From: Heliocidaris erythrogramma
Lineage: Eukaryota > Echinodermata > Echinoidea > Camarodonta > Echinometridae
Length of the DNA stretch: 64,000 nt
NCBI GenBank assembly: GCA_025617745.1
Contig: CM046853.1
Location: 1,422,873-1,486,872, forward strand
Direction: 5' to 3'
A program made the translations under genes and the position numbers. The first letter of the stretch is position 1. Each line of letters begins with the position of its first letter. Under the pieces are notes generated by a model. It made no database searches and was not told where the DNA came from. It saw only the letters and a list, made by a program, of their open reading frames with translations. This document shows positions 48,380-58,672 of the stretch, piece by piece.

Positions 48380-48645
48380 ATTATAGTCATTGTGGGTCTG
48401 TTTAGCAGTATGTCCGAGGACATTTTCGGACAGAGAACAAAAAAAAAAGATCATGACAACAATGGTCCTCGGGAGCCGGACAATAGTCCTCGAACGTCGA
48501 ACAATGAATTTGTGCTTTATTCCGTCGACTGTCCGAGGACGAGGAACAATAGAGGAACAATACCTGTCCTCGGAAGTAAAGCCATGTAGAACTGAGTGTG
48601 TTGGTGTGTGTGTGTGTGTGTGTGTATGTGTATACACGCATAATT
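48380..48645 (+). repeat. GTCCTCGG/CCGAGGAC motif cluster and (TG)n
   Basis: GTCCGAGGAC or GTCCTCGG occurs at least five times in both senses between 48410 and 48580, with CGAACAATG and GGAACAATA variants. A (TG)n run follows at about 48604-48630. Confidence 0.6.
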
Positions 48646-49189
48646 ATATACATGCCAACAAAATTAATAAACAGGAAAATATTAGAGAGAGAAAAAAAAA
48701 GAAAAGGAAAAGGAAAAAAGGAAGAAAAAAGGGGGAGGTGAGCAGACAGATGATGCGCATACAAAGTCTTGATGTTGCAATTAAATTATGGCAGCCGACG
48801 GACTGTAATAAGATCATTTTATAGGACACATTTACATCAGAAACTCCTAAGTTAACTCTAAAACTCCAATCATTTTTTGTCTTACCCAGTTCTAATACCA
48901 AATAACTAACAAATAAGGAGTAACAAGCACAGATTAATCCGGCCTAAACTTGCACTACGTCAATAACAAAGGCCAAGGAAAGTCTTTATCTCACACATCG
49001 GGCAAGGTATCAGAATCATAACGAGAGATCAAGAACAGATAAGAGGGCAATGTCGCCCTCTTACAACTAGCCTGGCGTAAATCATCGAAATCGGTGGATA
49101 TCGCCAACAACAACAAGCACAGAATAATGCTTGATACAACAAGTAAATGTAGGTTAAATTATTACCTTTTTCAAATTAACCAGCATGAT

Positions 49190-49500
49190 ACTGCATGGTC
49201 TCTGTGAAGCGTGTCAAGAATTTGAGACGATTTAACATTTTATTTTATAAATTATAAAGAGAGACGTCTCTTAAAAGAAAGGATTAAATTGAAAAATCCT
49301 AATCTGAAACAATTATTGATGTCTAACCCAATTTTCACTCGTGAATTAGATACATGTAGATAAATAGATAATTTTATTTGTCCAATTAAGGAAATTTGCT
49401 TTGTTGGCTTACAAAAGTACATAACATTCATATAAATAAACAAAATTACACAAGTTATGAACATGTAGTGTGAAATAAATTGAACTTGAAAAAAAAATTG
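49190..49500 (+). pseudogene. LINE 3' fragment ending AATAAATTGAACTTGAA
   Basis: Short translated stretches (RRFNILF, KRKD, NPNLKQLL) resemble a degraded non-LTR C-terminus and are followed by the tail GAAATAAATTGAACTTG and a poly-A run. It meets the LINE at 49500-50470 tail to tail. Confidence 0.42.
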
Positions 49501-50470
49501 AACTAGTCATATGTGGTCATAAACATACAAAATTATACGTACTATACAATCAGCATATTATTTTCAATTTAAGTTTAGTTTGGTATACAAATTAGCTCTC
49601 TATATAGAGTCAACATAAATAATATGAGGACAATAAGTTGAACAAATCTGGTGAGTTGCATGTAACGGGACGATAATATAGCTTTGTTACTTGAGTTTAT
49701 TGTATTCCGGGATTGACAGCGGAATAAATGAGTTTCCAAAACGATTTGTACGAAATCCTAACGATCGAAACCGTTTTCCAGAACGCATGACAGTATAATA
49801 GGAATGGAGAGGGTGATTTGTATTTTCAAAGATAGTTTCAGCCTGTTTCAAAATCAGAGAGGTACATGCCTCATTCAAATTTGTCTCTTCACCTATCATT
49901 TTCTTCGCGTGCCTGGGGATTCTTTCCAATTGTTTAAAGTCCTCCTTTCTGCATGCTCCAAACCAAACTACACAACTAGGCAGAATTACGCTTTCAATTA
50001 CTGATTTGTAGAACAACAGGAGAATTGTCCAACGTGAAATTAGTACATCTTTTTCAGAAAGTATAACCGTTGCTGTGCTTTTGCATACAATTCTGACATT
50101 GGTCGATCCATGACAGTTTATTGTCAACAGCTGTTCCCAAGTACTTAAAACTATCAACTACTTCTATAGAGTTGCCCTTCATTGTTATCGGATTTACATT
50201 GTTTTGTTACATAGAATGGAAATCGGTTATCATCTCTTCCGTTTTACTAGTATTTAAAACCAAAAAGTTCTCATCGCACCATTTTTCAAACACAAGCAAT
50301 TCTCCTTTATAATTTTGCTCATTGTTTCTTGAAATCAGACCAATAATAACCGTGTCATCTGCATATTTAATCATACTGACATCTGCAGAGGATGATCGTT
50401 CGTGTACAGAATGAATAACGGTGCAGAAAGCACACATCCCTGTGGTGACCCGAAAGGGTTATATATAATA
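49500..50470 (-). pseudogene. L2/Maui-like LINE reverse transcriptase fragment
   Basis: On the minus strand, GSPQGCVLSAPLFILYTND, then (after a one-base frame change) VSMIKYADDTVIIGLIS with the catalytic YADD, then LVFEKWCDENFLVLNTSKTE. A later frame gives SVIESVILPSCVVWFGACRK and NHPLHSYYTVMRSGKRF, RTNRFGNSFIPLSI, and a stop at 49687. This is the thumb and C-terminal part; everything upstream of the SPQG block is lost. Confidence 0.8.
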
Positions 50471-50719
50471 CTAATCGTTTTAGACAGCCTTTAAGCTATC
50501 ATTGCTCATCTTTAATACATAACTGATCTTGAAGCAATTTGGTAAAGAGACATATATGCAGTTTTTCCATGCACAATTGGAATTAACTCCCCCTTTGTTA
50601 TTTCCGATTGATTGCTTGCGTATCTTGATATTATAGTGAATAGATTACGAATAATCCTGATCGACAGCTTTCTAACTTAGGAGATGGGATACTAACATCT
50701 TACCATACTAATGATGACA

Positions 50720-51295
50720 GGGAAATCCAACCTTAATAGCACGTTGCTTTGAAAGAAAGAGGAAAAATCAGAGAAACAGATTGATAAAAGTTTGAACGAA
50801 ATCGGACAAGCAATAAGAAAGTTATGAATTTTTGAAAGTTGTAATCACTACATAATGTGAATTTCAAATTGGCCGAACAGGTAATGTCACTGTGATGTAG
50901 CTGTGGACAACTCCCCCATTCGCTCCAACACACAAAATGACTAAAATGTCACTTTTTTTCAAAATATATTACTTATTATAGGATCTTTTTCTTTCATGAG
51001 GACCTATAACAATATGCTATGTCCAATATATTTTGAGCCCTGCCCTGAGGGTAAAAGCGCCTCGAAGAAAACCGCAAATTTTTGTGTACGACAAACGGGA
51101 GAGTTGTCCACAAACATGACACAATCAACTCACCAAATTGCCAATTTGAGATTCGCATAGATGTAGTGATCTCATTTTTCAAACATCCATAACTTTCTTA
51201 GTCCTTGTCCGATTTCTTTCAAACTTTCACCATCCTGTTTTTCTTATTTTTCTGCTTTCACACAAATCAACTTATTACCAAGGTTGGATTGCCCT
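50720..51295. mobile_element. TTAA-family transposon, copy 4 (near full length)
   Basis: The left end is AGGGAAATCCAACCTTAATA; the right end GGTTGGATTGCCCT is followed by TTAA (51296-51299). The left flank is GATGAC, so the TTAA there is lost or altered. About 576 bp; the uninterrupted reference for the split copy at 31649-32687. Confidence 0.7.
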
Positions 51296-51485
51296 TTAAT
51301 AACACAATTTTCACCAACCACAAAAAAAAAGTTTCTCGTGGGCTTTCCGAAGCCTCCGCCAAACCATATACGACGTAGTAAACCTATACGAAAGTGACTG
51401 GCGCGAATAATCTGAAGAGATTGAGGAGCGCCATCATACTAAGAACCAACCAACCAATGGTGGGAAGAGTGGAGGGCGGAGGGTG

Positions 51486-51600
51486 GTATTGCCATTTGGT
51501 CCAATGCCAACTCGTCAAATATCCAATTCGTCTAACTATCCAAACTGTCTAATATCATTTTGCATAGTTCAAACCGTCTTTTATATTATCCATCATTCGA
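51486..51600 (+). repeat. Truncated TTGGTCTAAT-family end
   Basis: TTGCCATTTGGTCCAATGCC, then AATTCGTCTAACTATCC and CTGTCTAATATC, matches the outer end of the foldback element at 3131-4110. No opposite arm found nearby. Confidence 0.68.
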
Positions 51601-52530
51601 ATAAATAAATCCCATATAGGTCCCGGGATAAGTCCTTGGTCTATATACTATATCATGACTAACTATGCGATACCTACTGCACATCCAGAACTTGTGCAAA
51701 ACGCCTCATGGCCCATTCACCGTTGTTGTTTTTTACAGAGAGACCTAAATAGAGACCAAGTTGATATAGAAGCAAAATGAGTGTTAGATAACATGGGAAA
51801 TAAGGCAAAAGTGACATTAGACGACCTTATAAGTGGAATAAATTTTAAAAAATTCAAAAAATGAAAGAATGAACACCGTATAAAGATTTTCGGAATAGAG
51901 GAAATACGATGAGACAAATTGGGGATGGACGAAATGCCACTCACTTGATCAAGTATAAATATTTAGTTTTACAAATAACCTGTATACCCCACTCCGCTCC
52001 TCTATTTTTAAACCCAAAATTATTGAATGAAATACTGAATTTTCATAAAGTCATGAAAAAGGCCAATGGCTACAATCATCTGAGGCAGGCATGCATGGAC
52101 TCTTAAAAACTCATAATTAACATAATTTTATTTTCAAATACAAATCGCAAAAGTAAGAAAATCAGGGAAATGTGCCCCAAATTTTGCTTGCTCGCAAATC
52201 ACTCTAAAAAGAACGATTGTCACCCTATCGCCTCTACCCTAAGGTCAGTTTCCATCCCCCCCCCCCTCCTCCGACCCCAAATATAGATACGCCACTGTAA
52301 CATGTAATATTTCCACAATCCTCGTTATAAATTGGAGGCTATTATTACATTGGCAAGAAAGAAAGAAAAAAGGTTCATGTTGTTTTAGCAAGACACTTTC
52401 AATGTATATAGTGTCGCCCAGGCCCGTCGGAGCCGCTACGGTAGATACGGTATTGACCGTATCACTTTTCAGCCTTAAAAAAAAAAGAAATAAAAGAGCG
52501 ATGGAGAGGGAGAAGAAAAGAGAAAAGAAA

Positions 52531-52575
<45 letters not shown>

Positions 52576-54129
52576 GGGCTGAAGCGAGAAGAAAAGAGAA
52601 GAGAAAAGAAGAGAAAAGGTGTGGGGAGGGTGATAAATGTCATGATCTTAGCCTGATCGTAGGTGGAAGAACACGAACATCGAAGTGACTGCCTTTTTTC
52701 CATTATTATGCATACGCATTATCACATAAACCGAAGCATTTATGCCACGAAACTTTTTCATCCAATCGCAAATCTTAAAAATAATATCCTCAAAAAGTGA
52801 TAAATTAAGCTCGCACCGACCGTGTAACCTCCTATTTATAGGGTAGGCCTATATAGATTTTCCCGCCCATTTTTGTCACCTCTTCATTCAATTTTTAAAA
52901 ATTTTCTTTTTCAATTCCAACAATAGGCCTATATAGGACACGATCATTTGGACTTCATAATTCTTCCCGCTCTTCTCTGGTAAATTCATGGGACAACCAG
53001 GGCCTACGGCATTTTTGCGGGTCTATTTGACCCATCTATTTATCAGATGGGGTCAGGGCGGATCCAGGGGTTGGGCCAGGGGGGGGGGGTGGATTTTTTT
53101 TTTTTTTTTGCTTATCAGAAAATTTTGAAGTAAAGAGGCACCCCCAAATTCTGGTGACCTTTTTTTTTTCTTCTTGTTTTCTCTTTTACTGTCGGCAAAT
53201 GCGCCAATGCTGTCGGCAAAAAAGAAAAGGAGGGGGAAAAAGGGAGAAGGAAGAGGAATGGGAAAAGGAGAAAAGAGGAAGAAGTAGAAAAAAGAAAAGA
53301 AAAAAGAAAAGGGAAAGGAAAGGAAAACAAAAAGAAAAAGAAAACAAAGAAAGGAAAAGGGAAGGAAAGAAAATGAAGGAAAAACTTACTGGAAAGTTAA
53401 TATTCGGGCAAAAGGCGTCCCCCTTCGACAGTAGGCTGCAGCCCCCCCCCCCCCCCGAGGACGGTTCAGATATTCGGGCAACAACCACTTCATATTTGGG
53501 CAATGAGAAGAAAGAATATTCACATACTTGGGCAGCGAGGTTCCGAGATAATTATGTAACTTCTGTATGTAACTTCTGTACATTATCTCTACGAAAAGTT
53601 TTTAAAAAATTTGCTCGCTCGCTTCGCTCGCTCGGAAAAAATAGATATTCGGCTAAAAGGAAGCCACCTCCCTACGAGAATGGGCCTGTATGACCAAGAT
53701 CTCTACATCTGTGATTTTCTATTTTGTGAGGGCACCCCCTGACACCGTACCGCTTTTAAATTCCTTCTGACGGGCCTGGTGTCGCCCCCAGAAACATGGA
53801 AGGGATTTTCCGTATATAAACCTTTACAACAATTTTAATATTCTATGCAAACTTATCGCTATAAGCAATAAAGCACAAAATTGTGATTTCTTAGTTTGAA
53901 CTGAATTATTTAAAAATATAAATAAATAAAAGGAAAAAAAAACCCAGGGACACCTGAACATTCTATATATTCAGAAGATTTTTTAATATCAAATATTAAC
54001 AAAGAAATGTTTTGATAAAGTTAAAACTAATAAATGATATTGTTACAATTATGATCCACTGCACTAAACAACTGTATTCTGTAATTTGAATTATTTTTCA
54101 AGGGGGAAAACAGATTCTTCATTTTATGT
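51601..54129. other. Intergenic; purine tracts and fragmentary repeat ends
   Basis: No gene. Purine-rich tracts at about 52478-52620 (with (GA)n and G14) and 53215-53390. TAGATACGCCACTG near 52290 is an isolated right terminus of a CAGTGGCGTA-type element. CTCGCTCGCTTCGCTCGCTC near 53614. Confidence 0.55.
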
Positions 54130-54137
54130 GTGATATG

Positions 54138-55998
54138 CACTGGCGTAAACAGGGGGGGTCACAAGGGGGCCATGGCCCCCCTATTCAACCACTAAAAAAA
54201 AAGTGAGAGCGAAAAAGTGGGAGAAGTGAGAGAAAAAGGGTTAAAAAGGCGCTAAAAGCCGTTATCTTTCTCTCAAAATTTGCAAAAACGTCAAAGTTTT
54301 CGCGTCGAACTATAGCGTCGAACTATATAACTTTCCGCCTAAACAAATTGTTTGCTACAAGCCATTTTCTTTCTCTTAAATTTGCTAAAACGTGAGAGCT
54401 TTCGCGCTTCGCGCGGAATTAAAAGGGGGAAACTCCCACTCCCTGCGCCCATGCTTGTTACAGTGCAGTATTGCGTCCTAATAACTGAAAAGCAGCCAGG
54501 GCGTCGAACTATAACTTTCCGCCTAAACAAATTGTTTGCTACAAGCCGTTTTCTTTCTCTTAAATTTGCTAAAACGTCAGAGCTTTCGCGATTCGCGCGG
54601 AATTAAAAGGGGGGAAACTCCCACTCCCTGCACCCATGCTTGTTACAGTGCAGTATTACGTCCAAAATAACCGAAAAGCAGCCAGGGCGTCGAACTATTA
54701 TTCCGCCTAACAAAGGTGCTAAAACGTTAGAGCTTTCGCACTTCGCGTGGGAAGGATGAAAACTCTTCCTTCCTGCACCCACCCCTGTTACATACCGTGC
54801 AATATTGCTCCAAATAATTGAAAAGCAGTCGGTTCGTCGAACTATAACCTTCCGCCTAAAAGTTTGTTTGCTACAAGCCGTTATCTTTCTCTCAAATTTG
54901 CTAAAATGTCAGAGCTTTCGCGCTTCGCGCGGGAAGGGGACCCCCCTCCCTGCACCCATCCCTGTTGCAGTGCAGTAATACGCCCAAATAACTGAAAAGC
55001 AGTCCGGACGTCGAAATAACTTTCCGCCTAAAACGCCTAAAAAAGGTGCTACGAGCCGTTATCTTTCTATCAAACTTCCCCCTCCCTGCACCCATGCACC
55101 CCTGGGGAGCACGCACCAATTTCGCACTCTTCGCGTGCTCACAACCGCCCCCTAAAATGACATCCTGGCTGTGCTGTTGGATCCTTCACGTCTGGCCCCC
55201 CTCCAGTGGGTGTCGATCCCAGCAGGGGGGCGGTAGGGGTATATATCCCCCCCCCCAAAAAAATATGAGGTGGGGTGATGGCCTGTTAATGCACTAAAAA
55301 TCTAGTTTTTGAAGGTTTGAAAATTTTCGAAAGCTCGGTCGCTTTGCTCCCTCGCATATTATTATTATCTTTCAGGATCTCGTAATTTCGAGCCCCCAGT
55401 AGGCCTATATTGTTCTTAAATAGCTTAAAGTGTTGAAAATTTGAAAAAAATAAAGATGTAATTGCTTTGCTCGATATATCATGTATGTGTCATATGACTC
55501 CTGCTAAATATTGCGCCCCGGATGTAGGATAAAGTGTATAAAACAACATTTGCAAAGCTTCAACTTTTGAAAATAAACCCCAACTTCAGGTACCCTTGCT
55601 GAATTTTTCGACTCTTTCTCAAGCCTTTCAGGGTTTTTCGTTAGTTTTGCTCCCGATTGTAGAAGTGAATAGAAAACCGCTATCAATGCATAAAATTCGA
55701 GCTTCTCTACCGCTCAATTGCAAAATTTCCTGGGTAAAATGCACAAGAAATTGCGTTATTTAAGGTTATTAATTGAAAAATTTGCCGGTCGGTCGCTTTG
55801 CTCCCTCGCTGACGTAGATAGGATTAGGCACTCGGGGGGGGGGGGGGAGGACTTTTTTTTGCCCCGGGTGCCATAATCCCTAGATACGCCACTGGGCTTC
55901 GCTCCCTTGCCGGTCAAGCTCCCCCCTCCCCCCGATCATGAACACGGATCGACACCCCTGTGGCCCCCCTATATTGAAAAATCCTGGCTACGCCTGTG
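54138..55998. mobile_element. hAT-like element, 1.86 kb, with internal tandem repeats
   Basis: Ends CACTGGCGTAAACAGG and, inverted, CACAGGCGTAGCCAGG, flanked by a perfect 8-bp direct repeat GTGATATG (54130-54137, 55999-56006). The left half is four to five tandem units of about 150-190 bp (GCGTCGAACTATAACTTTCC, then TTTGCTAAAACGT and CTTTCGCGCTTCGCG). No transposase. A related fragment lies at about 3610-3860. Confidence 0.8.
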
Positions 55999-56006
55999 GT
56001 GATATG

Positions 56007-56833
56007 TAAACTTCGAGTTGATGTTCATTTGTACCTAATCCATCCGTTAATTCCTTCAAATACTTATATAGTAGCACTTTCTCAAACGATAGCGGCTTCT
56101 ATAGGCCTACATGTTATACATGCATGTTGACAGCAGAAACTAACTTATGTGATTTTACCTGTTGTTTAACTGATTTGACAGCTTTCGAAACCTGCATGAG
56201 CAATTCTTGTTTCAAATTTCTATTGTAATAGTTATTACAGAGGAATCTTAAAACAGAATACAGATCATAAAGAACAAAAAATATGCTAAAAAAAAAGTCA
56301 TTACCGAATGGGACAATGCAGGACAGGACAAGTTTGGTCTAGATCTACACCTAAAATGCCATAATAATCAACTCATTGATTGTGGGCGTCAACGGAAAGA
56401 CAAGATAAGACAAGATCCCAAAAATATGGACAGCCCTGTTTACCAGACCGGGCCCAACCCTCCACCCCCCCCCCACGCCCGTCCCTCCCTATCCCGGCCC
56501 TGTCACCCCGTCATCCCGGACTACGCGTGCATAATGCACCTGTCATCGCACGGTGCACTGCATGCTTTCCAAGTTTGGGGCAATTCAATTTTGCTAGCTG
56601 GGCCGGTACGTATACGGTACCCTAATTACGGAGCTATCGGATCGGAGCAACTTTCTAAGTTGTCGGTGGAACTAACTATCAAGATCATTAACTGAAATAT
56701 TATTATGGAAGGAGATAATAGTGCACGATCTTTGCCATTCTCAACAAGTAATGGCTACCAGGAACGAGTTTGCTTTCCGTTACTTTAATCCGATTCTAAG
56801 TCAATAAAGACTGCTTCGACTCGAGCTAGCTCT
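56007..56833. other. Unassigned sequence upstream of the plus-strand gene
   Basis: No exon supported; moderately GC-rich from about 56420 to 56650. Confidence 0.4.
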
Positions 56834-56846
56834 GTTTCCCAGCAAC
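56834..56846 (+). promoter_or_regulatory. Candidate RFX X-box upstream of the plus-strand gene
   Basis: GTTTCCCAGCAAC fits the RFX consensus (RYYNYY, 1-3 spacer bases, RRNRAC). It lies about 280 bp upstream of the ATG at 57121, in a CpG-containing stretch (CCGGCGGGCCGC near 56902) that looks like a promoter. RFX factors drive many ciliary genes, so a ciliary role for the downstream gene is a weak inference. Confidence 0.4.
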
Positions 56847-57120
56847 GTAACGCTTCATGATTTTATGCCAGTGTTTCCCCACTGCACGTACGGGATAATC
56901 CGGCGGGCCGCTGTTGTACTCGAGCCTTCAGCTACATTATAGAAGTTTGGAGGTCGTTGAAAGCTTGACGTACTACTGACACTTGGATCTACTTATTACA
57001 AACTTAACCTACAATGTATCAGAACTGGTTTGCCTCAAATAAGTGAAAAGACTTGGGATCTACTTAGGCCTAATTTAGTTGTGTGTGTGAAGCAAGTGAA
57101 ACGAAATAGCTGCACTCGCC

Positions 57121-57159
57121 ATGGGGAGCAAAACGAAAGAGGGGAGCAAAACGAAAGAG
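57121..57159 (+). CDS. Plus-strand gene, first coding exon
   Basis: ATG in a strong context (CTCGCCATGG) opens MGSKTKEGSKTKE and ends in phase 0 at the donor GTGAGTCACTG. The 13 residues include an exact tandem GSKTKE repeat and are very basic. The next in-phase exon is 6 kb downstream. The exon is short, so the call rests on the initiation context, the donor and the phase match with the exon at 63122. If exon 1 is non-coding, translation could instead begin at the ATG that opens the second exon. Confidence 0.5.
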
Positions 57160-58670
57160 GTGAGTCACTGAAAATGCTGGGTTTTTTTTGCTGTAACGTA
57201 CCTGTAATATATATATTCATCTGAAAATTAGAATTGTAGCTGATCTGGATGTTTTAAGTAGCAGGACTACCAACCACTCTTCGATTTTGCATAAATGCTA
57301 GAAAAAGTTTTATTTCGTTCGGGGATATGCTCCGCTGAGACTACGTCTGGCTTCGCGGAATCTCTCTTGGAGGAGAGCCTCGAAAGTAAAAAAATGTTAT
57401 AAAACTCCTTCAAACAGACGGATTTTTCTGTCTACATCTGGATCTGCAATTGATGTACATACATGTACATGATGTATAGACCTATACAACTAAGTTTAGT
57501 AATAGTAGACCTGCTAAACTTTTGGAAATACCATAAAAGGTCAAAGGTTTAGATAGAAAGCAAGATGGTGAATGTGGTATGACATTCCTTTGGCTTTGTC
57601 TTTGTAACTTCTCTAATTGAATTGATTTTGTGATTTTGCAGTGATTTGTACTGCAGAGCGAAGCACATTCTTATTGAAAATCAATATCAATAATTGCTAC
57701 CTAAGTTCAATGACTGGAAGTTGAAGTTGATAATTTCTGAACTCTTTTAGAAGGATTTTTTTAAAATGGCTATCTATCATTGATACATTTTCACTGATAC
57801 AATGTACATGTAAGGAATTTACTTAAATTCAATGAGGATCGTACAACTGTACTCTTCTTTTTCTTTTATAATTACTGACCACAATCTTGGGTATACATGT
57901 ACGTGTGTAACTGCACAATATTTTTTAACGACATACAAGATATGTATTCAGATATATGTATTCAGCCTTTAACTGCTAAGACTCTTCATTATCTCAAGGC
58001 TAACTGTTGGGCCTTTAATCTTTGTTCTTGACTTTGGAGAAGCTTATGTCCACAGGGAGATTACACTTGGTAACTGACTTTCTAAGTAGAATTTAATCCA
58101 TATATTATGTTACTAACTTACACAGAAGGGCCAGTATTTGAACATAAGGGTTTAAACTCTTTATACATGTAAGTCTACCTCTATAGTGTCACATCACTAT
58201 ATATATGAACAACAAAGCTTTGTTATAATGTTCTTGTTCTGTTGTAAAATGTATTAAATTAAGCCTCCCCTACTTTTGCTTGTTACTATATATTTCAAAT
58301 AATGGATCTGTTGAATTGTTTGTATGAGACTGTTACGCCTCCAAATTAATCAAAGCTTAAGTGATACATAGATTAAGGTTTTTAATTATCCAGAGATCCC
58401 ATAACATTTCTTGTATGGCACTGGCTCCCAAACTGATACCGAATGCTTTAGAACTTTTTTGCTCTCCAATAATTTGTCGTAAATTCATCACAAATTCGAT
58501 TTTCAGTGCACTCTGTAGGTGGAACAATGTGGCAACAATAATCTACAGCATATTGATTTGTTTTATAAGTACCATATCGAACAAAATGGCCAGAATTCTG
58601 GAAGGAGGTTTCATTTAACATATGGTCTAACTCCCAGTTTGATACACTGTATGTCATGATTTACCTTACC
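57160..58670 (+). other. First intron of the plus-strand gene, left part
   Basis: AT-rich with several TACATGTA palindromes; no exon found. Confidence 0.45.
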
Positions 58671-58672
58671 CT

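Noticed and set aside
48254-48824. Overlapping 120-144-codon frames on both strands
   Set aside because: They span a (TG)n microsatellite, a purine tract and the GTCCGAGGAC cluster; no coding signature.
53154-53693. 179-codon Lys/Glu/Arg-rich frame
   Set aside because: Derived from a purine tract; the opposite strand is equally open.
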